A DNA stretch of 61,220 nt from assembly GCA_020846875.1 (NCBI GenBank), contig JADLDB010000119.1, forward strand, positions 1-61,220. Reading direction: 5' to 3'. Shown here piece by piece: positions 1 to 9,226 of this stretch. The position numbers and the translations under genes were made by a program. Within the stretch, counting starts at the first letter, position 1. Each line of letters opens with the position of its first letter. Source of the stretch: Myxococcales bacterium (GTDB lineage Bacteria; Myxococcota; Myxococcia; Myxococcales; Myxococcaceae). The notes under the pieces are model-generated. The model was not told the DNA's origin. It was given only the letters and a program-made list of their open reading frames with translations, and made no database searches.

Positions 1-2
1 AC

Positions 3-254
3 TTGAGCGTTCGCTGGACTCGCCCGATGGCGGGACTGCCCAGCGCGGGCCAGGTCCTCGCCAGCGCGACGCTCGACTGCAACCGCGACAAGCCCACCAG
101 CACCACGGGCGTCTACTACTTCGCCACCACCACCGGCTGGCTCGTCGGCTACGTCGTCGACTCCGAGGGGCTCGACCAGTCAGCCCCCTGGCCCAAGTAC
201 CAGCACGACGCGCGCAACACCGGCAACCTCTCCGTCTCCAAGGCCTGCCCGTGA
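3..254 (+). CDS. C-terminal fragment of a beta-propeller-like (PQQ/FG-GAP type) protein, cut by window edge
   Basis: Only the last 83 or so residues are inside the window; the reading frame is open to the left edge, so the true start lies outside. The fragment has a Gly/Thr-rich beta-strand stretch and ends with the motif WPKYQHDARNTGN, which is typical of the final blade of PQQ-like or FG-GAP beta-propeller proteins exported by myxobacteria. Function cannot be stated. The stop codon overlaps the GTG start of the next gene (GTGA), so the two are probably co-transcribed. Confidence 0.55.
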   Translation: MSVRWTRPMAGLPSAGQVLASATLDCNRDKPTSTTGVYYFATTTGWLVGYVVDSEGLDQSAPWPKYQHDARNTGNLSVSKACP

Positions 255-802
255 CGCGCACGATCCTCGTCGGAGTGCTGGTCCTCCTCTCCAGCGCGGC
301 GCTCGCGCAGGAACCTTCGCCCACCGTCGCCGTCTTCCCGCTCGGCACGGGCCGCCTCCCCTCGGGCTTCTCCAAGGCCGACACCGAGGCGCTTCAGCGC
401 GACTTCGTGAAGGCCGCTCGCCGCGCGGGCGCGCTCGTCCCGGACACCGGCAGCCTCGAGGTGGCCATCAAGCAGCTCAAGCGCACCGACTGCGATCGCG
501 AAGACGCCTGCCTCCAGGGCCTCGCACAGAAGGCCGAGACCCTCTATGCGCTGTACGGCTCCGTCGACTACACGCTCGAGGGCGCCGTCGTCGCTACCGG
601 GCGCGTGGTCCGCGACGATGGCCAGGTGGTCTCGGGCCCGTCCACCGTCTCCGTGCCCAAGTCCACCGACACCTTCAAGGACGTCGCCCGCGTCGCGCTC
701 ACGCGCCTCCTCGAGCAGCTCAGGCTGAAGGAGCTGCCGCCCTCGCGCCCGGTCGCGGTGAGCCCGCCTCAGCCTGAACATGTAGGCCCCCCCCCCTCCT
801 GA
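251..802 (+). CDS. Exported hypothetical protein, N-terminal part of a probably frameshifted gene
   Basis: The GTG start overlaps the preceding stop. Residues 1-19 form a signal peptide ending in Ala-Leu-Ala, followed by a mature domain with the strand AVFPLGTG, seen in myxobacterial proteins with a TolB/CsgG-like N-terminal fold; that comparison is tentative. A Cys pair lies in the middle (TDCDREDAC). The frame stops right after a run of ten C (787-796). With nine C the frame would run on through a Pro-rich linker into the 846-1181 segment, giving one protein of about 309 residues with C-terminal membrane helices. I read this as one gene broken by an indel in the C run, real or from sequencing. 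I do not recognise a specific function. Confidence 0.6.
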   Translation: MTRTILVGVLVLLSSAALAQEPSPTVAVFPLGTGRLPSGFSKADTEALQRDFVKAARRAGALVPDTGSLEVAIKQLKRTDCDREDACLQGLAQKAETLYALYGSVDYTLEGAVVATGRVVRDDGQVVSGPSTVSVPKSTDTFKDVARVALTRLLEQLRLKELPPSRPVAVSPPQPEHVGPPPS

Positions 803-845
803 CACCCACACGCCGAAGGACCCGCCGCCGCAGCCGCCGCCAACG

Positions 846-1181
846 GTGGTGGAGCAGCGTTCGCTGCGCAGGCCCGTCGGCTACACCGTGGCAGGCGTCG
901 GCGGAGCGATGGCTGTGACGGGAGCGATCCTCGCCGGACTGGCCAACGCGAGCGTCGCGTCGCTCCCGCGCACGGGCGGCGCGATCGAGGCCGGCAGCGT
1001 GGGGGCGTACCAGGCGCTGCGCACCCAGGAGACCGCCGGCTGGATTCTCGTCGGCACCGGCCTCGCGGCCGCGGGAGTCGGGCTTGGGGTCGCGCTCACC
1101 GCGCCCACCTCTTCCGTCTCCGTCACGCCGACGGTTGCGCCCGGAGGAGCGGGCGTGAGCATCCAGGGAGTCTTCCCTTGA
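846..1181 (+). CDS. C-terminal membrane part of the frameshifted gene at 251
   Basis: The segment has two hydrophobic helices (starting near GYTVAGVGG and GWILVGTG) separated by a short polar loop, then a Gly/Val-rich tail. The frame is open back to the poly-C run at 787-796 and encodes a Pro-rich linker there, which fits a single protein with the 251-802 part: exported N-domain, proline linker, membrane-spanning C-terminus. No convincing Shine-Dalgarno precedes the GTG at 846, so independent translation is less likely than a disrupted single gene. The stop overlaps the TTG start of the next gene (TTGA). Confidence 0.5.
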   Translation: MVEQRSLRRPVGYTVAGVGGAMAVTGAILAGLANASVASLPRTGGAIEAGSVGAYQALRTQETAGWILVGTGLAAAGVGLGVALTAPTSSVSVTPTVAPGGAGVSIQGVFP

Positions 1182-1873
1182 TCGCCCTCACCTTGGCGCT
1201 CGTGATCTCCGCGGCGCCGGAGGACGCGGGCCCGCTGTGCAACCAGTACGGCTGGCTGGCCGACCTCCGCGAACGCCTCCACGCCCTTCAGCGCGCCTCG
1301 TCGGCCGTGGTGGACCCGAATCGCCGCGCGAGCCTCGGCCAGCGAATCGTCCTGCTTCAGCAGGAGCTGGACCGCCTCTCGTCCTCCAGCAGCGTCGGCG
1401 ACCCGAGAGCAGGGTGCGTCAGCCTCGCCGTCCTGATCCGCGACGCCTGGCGGGAGTCCCTCGTCCCGGACACCATTCCTCCCTTCGACATGCCCGACTG
1501 CGCCAGCCCACGGAAGGAAGCCGTCCTCGCCGGCGAGCTCGCCCGGCTGCAGAAGGCCGCCACCTCCCGAAAGCTGGACGAGCCTCGCCGCCGCCGGGCC
1601 GTCGCTGACGCCGCCCAGCTCCAGTTCGAGATCGCCTGGATGCGCAGCTACGATCAATGCGCCCGCGCGCGCGACGGCCTCTTCGACCTCGAGAGCCTCC
1701 TCCTCGACGGTGGCGAGCTGCCCAGCACCAGCCGCCTCTGCCGCCGTCCGGACTGGCGCGCCTTCGTGGAAGCCCGCCTCATGGACGCTCACGACGACCC
1801 TTCGGTCCGCAAGGCACTCGCCAGGGGCTCCTGCGAAGCGGCTGAGTCCGCGCTCCTTCACCTCCAGCGGTGA
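1178..1873 (+). CDS. Exported hypothetical protein, helical
   Basis: A 231-residue protein starting with TTG that overlaps the upstream stop codon. A short hydrophobic N-terminus (IALTLALVISAA) is probably a signal peptide. The mature part is alpha-helical, Arg/Leu-rich, with five or six scattered Cys that could form disulfides (CNQYGW, AGCVSL, MPDCAS, YDQCAR, RLCRR, GSCEAA). No family is recognised. Translational coupling suggests it works with the two preceding products. It is the last gene before the ribosomal supercluster and transcription probably ends in the 264-base gap that follows. Confidence 0.55.
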   Translation: MIALTLALVISAAPEDAGPLCNQYGWLADLRERLHALQRASSAVVDPNRRASLGQRIVLLQQELDRLSSSSSVGDPRAGCVSLAVLIRDAWRESLVPDTIPPFDMPDCASPRKEAVLAGELARLQKAATSRKLDEPRRRRAVADAAQLQFEIAWMRSYDQCARARDGLFDLESLLLDGGELPSTSRLCRRPDWRAFVEARLMDAHDDPSVRKALARGSCEAAESALLHLQR

Positions 1874-1988
1874 TCCGCCTCCGGCGCGAGGCACATCGCC
1901 CACTGCCCTTCAGGAGCGAGACATTGTCAGCGCAACCTCCTGAAATGACGAGGAGTCGGCGGCGCACGGCGAGGGTGCCGCCCCCCTC

Positions 1989-2017
1989 TTGACGCGCGGA
2001 ACGGCAGCACGTATACG
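1989..2017 (+). promoter_or_regulatory. Sigma70-type promoter of the ribosomal supercluster
   Basis: TTGACG at 1989-1994, a 17-base spacer, then TATACG at 2012-2017. This is close to the housekeeping consensus and clearly the best promoter-like pair near rpsJ. The predicted transcript would start near 2024, giving a leader of about 115 nt before the rpsJ ATG. No UP-element-like A/T tract is obvious upstream, where the sequence is C-rich. The gap 1874-2137 holds nothing else that I can support. Confidence 0.7.
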
Positions 2018-2137
2018 CGGCGCCCCTTCGTCGTTGGCTCTGTGAAAACCAGGGGCTGTCCTCCTCGGTCCAACACCCACCGGCGTATGGGATTTTGAGG
2101 TCGCAGCACCTGTCGTTCACACAAGGGTCAACCGAGA

Positions 2138-2446
<309 letters not shown>

Positions 2447-2459
2447 GGACCAGAACGCC

Positions 2460-3113
2460 ATGGCCAAGTTCGACGTCGTCGATTTGTCGCTGAAGAAGGT
2501 CTCCGAGATCGAGCTCTCGGACGACGTGTTCGCTGCCGAGCCGAACGCGAACCTCCTCTACGAGGCCGCGAAGTTCCAGCAGATCAACCGCCGCGCCGGC
2601 ACGGTGGCGGTGAAGAACAGCTCGCTCGTCTCGGGCGGCGGCAGGAAGCCCTGGAAGCAGAAGGGCACCGGCCGCGCGCGCCAGGGCTCCACCCGCGCCT
2701 CCCACTGGGTCGGCGGCGGCAAGGCCATGGGCCCCAAGCCCCGCGACTACACCTACCGGCCCCCCCGCACGGTGCGCCGCGCCGCCCTCGCCTCCGCGCT
2801 GTCCCTGCGCGCCGGTGAGAAGGCGCTGATCATCGTCCAGGACTTCCCGTCCGACGGGAAGACCAAGAAGGCCGCCGAGGCGCTCCAGAAGGGCCTCAAG
2901 CTGGCCAACGCCCTGGTGGTGGACGGCAAGGACAACCAGAAGCTGCACCTGGCGGTCCGCAACATGGGCTCCTTCGACGTGCTGCCCCCCGAAGGCGTCA
3001 ACGTCGAGTCCGTGCTGCGCCGGAAGACCCTGGTGCTCACCGTCGCCGCGGCGAAGGCGCTCAACGACGCGCTGCTCAAGCCGCGCGGCAAGTCCCAGAA
3101 GAGCGAGGGCTAA
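2460..3113 (+). CDS. rplD: 50S ribosomal protein L4
   Basis: 217 residues. The long basic loop that reaches the peptide exit tunnel is present (GGGRKPWKQKGTGRARQGS), with the Rossmann-like globular domain after it (KTLVLTVAAAKALNDALL). In Escherichia coli L4 represses its own S10 operon by binding the leader; whether the 115-nt leader here is a target cannot be judged by eye. The ATG is preceded by AAGGA. It directly follows rpsJ, so the canonical S10-L3-L4 order is broken. Confidence 0.96.
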   Translation: MAKFDVVDLSLKKVSEIELSDDVFAAEPNANLLYEAAKFQQINRRAGTVAVKNSSLVSGGGRKPWKQKGTGRARQGSTRASHWVGGGKAMGPKPRDYTYRPPRTVRRAALASALSLRAGEKALIIVQDFPSDGKTKKAAEALQKGLKLANALVVDGKDNQKLHLAVRNMGSFDVLPPEGVNVESVLRRKTLVLTVAAAKALNDALLKPRGKSQKSEG

Positions 3114-3119
3114 GCCACC

Positions 3120-3413
3120 ATGGACCTCAACTACGTCATCAAGGGCCCGCTGATCACCGAGAAGCTCGATCGCGCCCGTGAGAAGAGCCGGCAGTACTCC
3201 TTCCTGGTCGACAAGAAGGCCACCAAGCTGGACATCGCCCGCGCGGTGTCCAACCAGTTCAAGGTCACCGTCGAGGACGTCCGCACGCTCGTCATGCGCG
3301 GGAAGATCAAGCGCGTGGGCGCGTCCATGGGTAAGCGGCCCAACTTCAAGAAGGCCTTCGTCACCCTGAAAGAGGGCGACAAGATCGAGCTGTTCGAGGG
3401 AGGCACGGTCTAA
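3120..3413 (+). CDS. rplW: 50S ribosomal protein L23
   Basis: 97 residues. L23 lies at the exit of the peptide tunnel and is the docking point for trigger factor and SRP. The N-terminal GPLITEKL and the basic loop around [21 protein letters not shown] are characteristic. The gene starts six bases after rplD. Its TAA stop shares one base with the rplB ATG (TAATG), so L23 and L2 translation are coupled. Confidence 0.96.
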   Translation: MDLNYVIKGPLITEKLDRAREKSRQYSFLVDKKATKLDIARAVSNQFKVTVEDVRTLVMRGKIKRVGASMGKRPNFKKAFVTLKEGDKIELFEGGTV

Positions 3414-4258
3414 TGGGAGTCAAGAAGTTCAAGCCGACGTCGGCCGCGCGCCGACTGATGACGGTGTCCGACTTCGCGGAGATCACGCGGGATCGGCCCG
3501 AGAAGTCCCTCACCGCCGCGATGAAGCGCTCGGGCGGCCGCAATGGCGACGGGCACATCACCCGCCGGCACCAGGGCGGCGGCCACAAGCGCCGTTACCG
3601 CGTCATCGACTTCAAGCGGCAGGACAAGGACAACGTGCCCGCGAAGGTCGCGGCCATCGAGTACGATCCGAACCGCACCGCCAATCTGGCGCTGCTGCAC
3701 TACGCCGACGGCGAAAAGCGCTACGTCCTCGCGCCGGTCGGCTTGAGCGTGGGCGACACCCTGCTGGCGGGCGCCAACGTCGACATCCGCCCGGGCAACA
3801 GCCTGCCCCTCCAGAACATCCCCGTGGGCACGGTGCTGCACAACCTCGAGCTCAAGCCGGGCCGCGGCGCGCAGCTGATCCGCTCGGCCGGTAGCTGGGG
3901 CCAACTGATGGCGAAGGAAGGCGGGTACGCGCAGGTCCGCCTGCCGTCCGGCGCCGTCCGCAAGGTGCTGATCGTCTGCCGCGCCACCATCGGCCAGCTG
4001 GGCAACATCGACCACGAGATCATCCGCGTCGGTAAGGCCGGCAAGTCCCGCTGGCTGGGCATTCGCCCCACCGTCCGCGGCCTGGCGATGAACCCCGTCG
4101 ACCACCCGCACGGCGGTGGCGAAGGCAAGTCCGGCCAGGGCAACCCGCACCCCGTCTCGCCCTGGGGCAAGAAGACCAAGGGCCTCACCACGCGCAAGAA
4201 CAAGCGCACTGACAAGTTCATCGTCTCGCAGCGCCGCCAGGGCGTGCGCAGCAACTAA
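3413..4258 (+). CDS. rplB: 50S ribosomal protein L2
   Basis: 281 residues, close to the 273-280 usual for the family. L2 supports subunit association and the peptidyl-transferase region. The C-terminal [13 protein letters not shown] motif contains the conserved His near the catalytic centre, followed by the usual basic tail ([19 protein letters not shown]). It overlaps rplW by one base and is followed after 15 bases by rpsS. Confidence 0.97.
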   Translation: MGVKKFKPTSAARRLMTVSDFAEITRDRPEKSLTAAMKRSGGRNGDGHITRRHQGGGHKRRYRVIDFKRQDKDNVPAKVAAIEYDPNRTANLALLHYADGEKRYVLAPVGLSVGDTLLAGANVDIRPGNSLPLQNIPVGTVLHNLELKPGRGAQLIRSAGSWGQLMAKEGGYAQVRLPSGAVRKVLIVCRATIGQLGNIDHEIIRVGKAGKSRWLGIRPTVRGLAMNPVDHPHGGGEGKSGQGNPHPVSPWGKKTKGLTTRKNKRTDKFIVSQRRQGVRSN

Positions 4259-4273
4259 GGAGCGCTGACTCAC

Positions 4274-4564
4274 ATGGCTCGTTCAACCTGGAAGGGTCCG
4301 TTCATCGACCTGAGCCTCTCGAAGAAGCTCGAGGCGATGAACAAGGGCAGTAAGAAGTCGGTGATCAAGACGTGGTCGCGCCGGTCGACCATCATCCCCG
4401 AGATGGTGGGCCACACCTTCGCGGTCCACAACGGGCGGAAGTTCATCCCCGTCTACGTCACCGAGAACATGGTCGGTCACAAGCTGGGCGAGTTCGCCCC
4501 CACGCGCACCTTCGTCGGCCACAGCGCCGAGAAGAAGGTCGCGGCGCCGGGCAAGAAGGGCTGA
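4274..4564 (+). CDS. rpsS: 30S ribosomal protein S19
   Basis: 96 residues, the usual length. It is recognised by [13 protein letters not shown] at the N-terminus and by the central block of [21 protein letters not shown], which contacts S13 and helix 42 of 16S rRNA in the 30S head. The C-terminus is Lys/Ala-rich ([12 protein letters not shown]). Standard position between rplB and rplV. Confidence 0.96.
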   Translation: MARSTWKGPFIDLSLSKKLEAMNKGSKKSVIKTWSRRSTIIPEMVGHTFAVHNGRKFIPVYVTENMVGHKLGEFAPTRTFVGHSAEKKVAAPGKKG

Positions 4565-4573
4565 GGCACACAC

Positions 4574-4930
4574 ATGGAAGCGACTGCTCACCTCCGTCAC
4601 CTGCGCATGGCTCCGCGGAAGATCTCCGTGGTGGTGTCGCTCGTCCGCGGCATGCCCGTCAGCCGCGCCCTGTCCACGCTGCAGTTCACCCGCCGCGCCG
4701 CGGCCCGCCCGGTCAAGAAGCTGATCGAGTCGGCCATGGCCAACGCCACCGACACCTCCAAGGGCGCGGTCGACGTCGACAAGCTGTGGGTGAAGATGAT
4801 CTCGGTGGACCAGGGTGCGACCGCGCGCCGCTACCTGCCCCGCGCCATGGGCCGGGCCACCCGCGTCAACAAGAAGACGTCGCACATCCACGTCGTCCTT
4901 TCGGACGAGGCCCAGAAGGGCCGGAAGTAA
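4574..4930 (+). CDS. rplV: 50S ribosomal protein L22
   Basis: 118 residues. L22 lines the exit tunnel opposite L4. The start region [20 protein letters not shown] and the beta-hairpin tip region ([19 protein letters not shown]) match the family. It follows rpsS by nine bases and precedes rpsC by 16 bases that carry a good AAGGAG Shine-Dalgarno. Confidence 0.96.
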   Translation: MEATAHLRHLRMAPRKISVVVSLVRGMPVSRALSTLQFTRRAAARPVKKLIESAMANATDTSKGAVDVDKLWVKMISVDQGATARRYLPRAMGRATRVNKKTSHIHVVLSDEAQKGRK

Positions 4931-4946
4931 CGAAGGAGAACGCACC

Positions 4947-5606
<660 letters not shown>

Positions 5607-5633
5607 GGGCGAGAGGATCAACGAGGACACACC

Positions 5634-6053
5634 ATGCTTCAGCCTGCCCGCACCAAGTACCGCAAGATGCACAAGGGCCGCACCCCGGGCCGCGCCTTCC
5701 GCGGCAACAAGCTCGCCTTCGGCGAGTTCGGGCTGATGACCCTGCAGCCGGGGTGGATCACCTCGCGCCAGATCGAGGCCGCGCGTATCGCCATGAGCCG
5801 CCACATCAAGCGCGGCGGGAAGATCTGGATCCGGATCTTCCCGGACAAGCCGATCACCAAGAAGCCCGCCGAGACGCGCATGGGGACCGGCAAGGGCGGC
5901 GTGGAGTACTACGTGGCGGTGGTGAAGCCCGGCCGCATCCTCTACGAGATGGACGGCATGCAGCAGGACCTGGCCAAGTCGGCCTTCGCCCTGGCCGCGG
6001 CCAAGCTGCCGGTGATGACCCGCATGGTGCTCCGCAGCGAGCAGAGCCTCTAA
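5634..6053 (+). CDS. rplP: 50S ribosomal protein L16
   Basis: 139 residues, the normal length. It is identified by [16 protein letters not shown] at the N-terminus and by [23 protein letters not shown]. The Arg of the latter block corresponds to the residue hydroxylated by YcfD in some Gammaproteobacteria. L16 organises the A-site tRNA binding region of the 50S. Normal position between rpsC and rpmC. Confidence 0.97.
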   Translation: MLQPARTKYRKMHKGRTPGRAFRGNKLAFGEFGLMTLQPGWITSRQIEAARIAMSRHIKRGGKIWIRIFPDKPITKKPAETRMGTGKGGVEYYVAVVKPGRILYEMDGMQQDLAKSAFALAAAKLPVMTRMVLRSEQSL

Positions 6054-6071
6054 GAGGAACGGAACGCGATC

Positions 6072-6281
6072 ATGGCCACCACCAAGGAACTGTCAGAGCT
6101 GTCGATCGATGACTTGAAGCGCCGCGCGGACGATCTGCGCGCGACGATGGTGCAGGATCAACTGAAGCTGCGCACCGGCGCCCTGGACAACCCGGCCGAG
6201 CGGACCGCCCACAAGCGGGACCTGGCGCGGGTGCTCACGGTGCTCACGCAGAAGCAGACCCAGGCGCAGGCGAAGGCGTAA
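6072..6281 (+). CDS. rpmC: 50S ribosomal protein L29
   Basis: 69 residues, two-helix protein at the tunnel exit next to L23. The family block [15 protein letters not shown] lies in the second helix. The N-terminus is a little longer than usual before the [14 protein letters not shown] helix. It starts 18 bases after rplP. Confidence 0.94.
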   Translation: MATTKELSELSIDDLKRRADDLRATMVQDQLKLRTGALDNPAERTAHKRDLARVLTVLTQKQTQAQAKA

Positions 6282-6297
6282 AGCGAGAAAATTGATC

Positions 6298-6615
6298 ATG
6301 GCTGAGACCCAGACAGAGACCCCCGAGATCCACGGCAGCGAGAACCGCGGCCGCCCCAAGACCCGCATCGGGATCGTCACCTCCAACAAGATGACGAAGA
6401 CGGTGGTGGTCACCGTGCGCCGCCGCGCTGCCCACACCGGGTACGGGAAGATCCAGACGCTGCGCGAGAAGTACAAGGCGCACGCCGAGGACCACGATCC
6501 GAAGAAGCCCACCATCAACGAAGGCGACAAGGTGCTGATCGCCGAGACCCGCCCCACCTCCAAGGACAAGCGCTGGCGCGTGGTGAAGGTGCTCGAGCGC
6601 GCCACCCTGGCCTGA
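6298..6615 (+). CDS. rpsQ: 30S ribosomal protein S17 with N-terminal extension
   Basis: 105 residues from the ATG at 6298; a TTG two codons earlier is also in frame but less likely. The OB-fold core begins at [16 protein letters not shown] and includes the [14 protein letters not shown] block. S17 binds helix 11 of 16S rRNA. The first 20 or so residues are an acidic, Thr/Glu-rich tail not present in the 80-90-residue typical S17. Confidence 0.95.
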   Translation: MAETQTETPEIHGSENRGRPKTRIGIVTSNKMTKTVVVTVRRRAAHTGYGKIQTLREKYKAHAEDHDPKKPTINEGDKVLIAETRPTSKDKRWRVVKVLERATLA

Positions 6616-6641
6616 AGAAGAGCTGAGAGGAAGACGACGCC

Positions 6642-7010
6642 ATGCTGCAGATGACCAGTCGGCTCGAGGTGGCAGACAACTCGGGCGCCAAGGAAGTGTT
6701 CGTGATCAACGTGGCCGGCGGCTCGGCTCGCGTCTACGGCTCGATCGGCGACGTGATCACCGTGTCGATCAAGGAAGCGCTGACCACCGCCAAGGTGAAG
6801 AAGGGCGACGTGGCCAAGGCGGTGATCGTCCGCACGGCCAAAGAAATCCGCCGGCCTGACGGCAGCTACATCAAGTTCGACAGCAACGCCGCGGTGCTGA
6901 TCAACAAGGAACTGGAGCCGATCGGCACCCGCATCTTCGGCCCGGTCGCCCGCGAGCTGCGCGCGAAGAAGTTCATGAAGATCATCTCGCTCGCGCCGGA
7001 GGTCCTCTAA
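6642..7010 (+). CDS. rplN: 50S ribosomal protein L14
   Basis: 122 residues, the exact usual length. [12 protein letters not shown] and the C-terminal [11 protein letters not shown] are diagnostic, and the last residues are the usual SLAPEVL. L14 sits at the 50S-30S interface and is the target of the silencing factor RsfS. Only three bases separate it from rplX. Confidence 0.97.
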   Translation: MLQMTSRLEVADNSGAKEVFVINVAGGSARVYGSIGDVITVSIKEALTTAKVKKGDVAKAVIVRTAKEIRRPDGSYIKFDSNAAVLINKELEPIGTRIFGPVARELRAKKFMKIISLAPEVL

Positions 7011-7013
7011 GCC

Positions 7014-7340
7014 ATGCAGAAGCTCAAGATCGGTGACACGGTGCAGGTGCTGTCGGGTGCCGAGCGAACCCAGAAGTCGAACCGGGGGAAGCTCCTCGAC
7101 ATCGACCGCGCGGCCAACCGCGTGCGCGTGGAGGGCCTGCGCCTGGTGAAGCGGCACACCGCCAAGGGCCGCGACAAGGCCAACCCGGAAGGCGGGATCC
7201 TCGAGAAGCCGGGCTCCATCGCCCTGGCCAACGTGGCCCTGGTCTGCCCCAAGTGCGACAAGCCCACCCGGGTGGGGATCCGCGCCGACGGCGAGAAGAA
7301 GAAGCGCTTCTGCAAGAAGTGCGAAGCCACCATTGACTGA
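7014..7340 (+). CDS. rplX: 50S ribosomal protein L24 with intact zinc-ribbon-like Cys pairs
   Basis: 108 residues. The KOW domain is at the N-terminus (KIGDTVQVLSGAE), followed by GKLLDIDRAANRVRVEG. The C-terminal part carries two Cys pairs, CPKC and CKKC, about 19 residues apart, which form a zinc-ribbon-like site kept in many but not all L24 proteins. L24 starts 50S assembly. A stem-loop follows in the gap to rplE. Confidence 0.95.
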   Translation: MQKLKIGDTVQVLSGAERTQKSNRGKLLDIDRAANRVRVEGLRLVKRHTAKGRDKANPEGGILEKPGSIALANVALVCPKCDKPTRVGIRADGEKKKRFCKKCEATID

Positions 7341-7347
7341 CGATCAC

Positions 7348-7368
7348 GCGCCGCGCTACAGGCGGCGC
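7348..7368 (+). promoter_or_regulatory. Intercistronic stem-loop between rplX and rplE
   Basis: A perfect 7-bp inverted repeat: GCGCCGC at 7348-7354 and GCGGCGC at 7362-7368, with a 7-base loop. CCCTTT follows but there is no real T-tract, so it may be an attenuator, an RNase processing site or an mRNA stabiliser rather than a terminator. It divides the S10-type part from the rplE onward part of the cluster. Confidence 0.5.
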
Positions 7369-7396
7369 CCCTTTACGAGAGAAACGGTAGCGAGCC

Positions 7397-8080
7397 ATGG
7401 CTGACGAAAAGGCACCGAAGGCGGAGAAGGCCGAGAAACCCGAAGCCCCGAAGAAGACGGCCGGGGGCAAGCGCGGCAAGAAGGAAGAGGCCAAGAAGGC
7501 CGGCTTCGCCGCGAACGTCGAGGAAGGCCTCGAGGTGAAGCCTGCGCGGCTCAAGCTGCGCTACCGCAAGGAGATCGTCCCGGCCCTGATGAAGGAGCTC
7601 GGCCTGAAGAACCCGATGGAGGTCCCGCGGGTCGAGAAGGTCGTCGTCAACATGGGCCTGGGCGAGGCCCTGGCCAACAACAAGATCATGGAGTCGGCGG
7701 TCGACCAGCTGGGCGCGATCACCGGCCAGAAGCCGGTCATCACCCGGTCCCGCAAGGCGATCGCGAACTTCAAGCTGCGTGAGAACCAGGCGATCGGCGC
7801 CATGGTGACCCTGCGCGGCGACCGGATGTTCGAGTTCCTCGACCGGTTGATCAACGTGGCGCTGCCCCGCGTGCGCGACTTCAAGGGCATCTCGCCCAAG
7901 GCCTTCGACGGCCGCGGCAACTACACCCTGGGCGTGCGGGAGCAGATCATCTTCCCCGAGATCAACTACGACCAGATCGAGAAGGTGAAGGGGCTCAACG
8001 TGAGCATCGTCACCAGCGCGAAGAATGACGAACGCGGCCTGGCGCTCCTGAAGGCGATGGGAGTTCCCTTCCGCAGCTGA
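7397..8080 (+). CDS. rplE: 50S ribosomal protein L5 with a long basic N-terminal extension
   Basis: 227 residues, against about 180 for typical L5. The core starts near residue 50 ([20 protein letters not shown]) and carries [15 protein letters not shown] and [12 protein letters not shown]5 contacts the P-site tRNA and 5S rRNA. The first 45 or so residues are almost only Lys, Ala, Glu and Pro, the histone-tail-like composition also seen on S11 and on the mutase at 46395. The ATG at 7397 has an in-frame extension without stops and a plausible upstream site, so the tail is probably real. Confidence 0.94.
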   Translation: MADEKAPKAEKAEKPEAPKKTAGGKRGKKEEAKKAGFAANVEEGLEVKPARLKLRYRKEIVPALMKELGLKNPMEVPRVEKVVVNMGLGEALANNKIMESAVDQLGAITGQKPVITRSRKAIANFKLRENQAIGAMVTLRGDRMFEFLDRLINVALPRVRDFKGISPKAFDGRGNYTLGVREQIIFPEINYDQIEKVKGLNVSIVTSAKNDERGLALLKAMGVPFRS

Positions 8081-8185
8081 GAAGCGCATTGCAAGAACGA
8101 CCGCGACGAACCACCGGGATGGGCCCGGCAGGCGCCACGGTCTCCAGCGGGGACTCGGACAGAGGCCCCTTTGGGGTAGTGAGAA
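8081..8185 (+). other. Gap where rpsN (S14) is normally found
   Basis: In most bacteria rpsN lies between rplE and rpsH. Here only 105 bases separate them, too few for even the 61-residue zinc-type S14. Translating all three forward frames shows no CXXC or other S14 trace. A small 5-bp stem (CCGGG at 8114-8118, CCCGG at 8124-8128) is the only structure seen. Confidence 0.7.
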
Positions 8186-8584
8186 ATGGCAGTCAATGAT
8201 CCCGTGGGTGACATGCTCACCCGCATCCGCAACGCGGCGCTGGCCCGGCACGAGAAGCTGACCCTGCCGTCGAGCAAGCTCAAGGTCGAGATCGCCAAGG
8301 CGCTCAAGGGCGAAGGCTTCATCGCCGACTACGTGGTCCACGAGCGGAAGCCGCAGAACGAGCTGACGGTGATGATGAAGTACGGCCCCAACCGAGAGCC
8401 CGTGATCACCGGCATCAAGCGGGAGTCGAAGCCGGGCCTCCGCAGGTACGTCAACGTCCGCGATCTGCCGCGCGTGAAGGGCGGCATGGGGATCGCGATC
8501 CTGTCCACTTCCCGCGGCGTGATGGTCGATGCCGAGGCTCGCAAGGCCAACGTCGGCGGCGAGCTGATCTGCACCGTCTACTAA
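8186..8584 (+). CDS. rpsH: 30S ribosomal protein S8
   Basis: 132 residues, normal length. [14 protein letters not shown] at the N-terminus and the C-terminal [18 protein letters not shown] are diagnostic. S8 binds helix 21 of 16S rRNA and in Escherichia coli represses the spc operon. It follows the rpsN-less gap and precedes rplF by 12 bases. Confidence 0.97.
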   Translation: MAVNDPVGDMLTRIRNAALARHEKLTLPSSKLKVEIAKALKGEGFIADYVVHERKPQNELTVMMKYGPNREPVITGIKRESKPGLRRYVNVRDLPRVKGGMGIAILSTSRGVMVDAEARKANVGGELICTVY

Positions 8585-8596
8585 AGGAACGACGTC

Positions 8597-9166
8597 ATGA
8601 GCCGCATCGGAAAGCTCCCCATCAAGCTGGAAGACAAGGTGAAGGTCGCGGTCGCCAACGGCGTCGTGTCTTTCGAGGGGCCCAAGGGCAAGCTGCAGGT
8701 GAAGCTGCCCGCGCCCGAGATCAAGGTCGAGGTGAAGGACAAGGCGTTGATCATCACCCGCCCCAACGAGGACCGGCAGGTCCGCGCCCGCCACGGGCTG
8801 ACCCGCGCCATCCTCGCCAACGCGGCGAAGGGCGTGGCGACCGGCTGGGAGAAGACGCTGGCGATCCGCGGCGTCGGTTACCGCGCCGAGGTGAAGGGCA
8901 AGCAGCTGCACCTGTCCCTGGGCTTCTCTCACCCGGTGGTGTTCAACCTGCCCGAAGGCGTGACCGCCGAGGTCGCCAAGACGCCGCGCACCGAGGACCA
9001 GCTGCCCACCGTGGACGTGATGCTGCGCTCCGCCGATCGCCAGCTGCTCGGTGAGGTGGCCGTGCAGATCCGCGCCCTGCGCCCCCCCGAGCCGTACAAG
9101 GGCAAGGGCATCAAGCTGTCCACCGAGACGGTCCGCCGCAAGGAGGGCAAGACGGGTACGGCATAA
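8597..9166 (+). CDS. rplF: 50S ribosomal protein L6
   Basis: 189 residues, slightly longer than the usual 177-180. SRIGKLPI at the N-terminus and LRPPEPYKGKGIKL near the C-terminus identify it. L6 lies by the factor-binding site below the stalk base. The 60-base gap after it contains a strong stem-loop. Confidence 0.97.
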   Translation: MSRIGKLPIKLEDKVKVAVANGVVSFEGPKGKLQVKLPAPEIKVEVKDKALIITRPNEDRQVRARHGLTRAILANAAKGVATGWEKTLAIRGVGYRAEVKGKQLHLSLGFSHPVVFNLPEGVTAEVAKTPRTEDQLPTVDVMLRSADRQLLGEVAVQIRALRPPEPYKGKGIKLSTETVRRKEGKTGTA

Positions 9167-9180
9167 CGCCGCCCGCTCAT

Positions 9181-9209
9181 CCGCGCGGGGAAGCCTCGAT
9201 CCCGCGCGG
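9181..9209 (+). promoter_or_regulatory. Intercistronic stem-loop upstream of rplR
   Basis: A perfect 9-bp inverted repeat, CCGCGCGGG at 9181-9189 and CCCGCGCGG at 9201-9209, with an 11-base loop. It ends two to three bases before the AAGGAAAGGA Shine-Dalgarno of rplR. Such a GC stem could be a processing or stabilising element and might slow ribosome loading on rplR. No T-tract follows. Confidence 0.5.
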
Positions 9210-9226
9210 AAGGAAAGGAAAACGCC

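Noticed and set aside
8081-8185. Possible remnant of rpsN
   Set aside because: No CXXC pair or S14 motif in any frame; too short.
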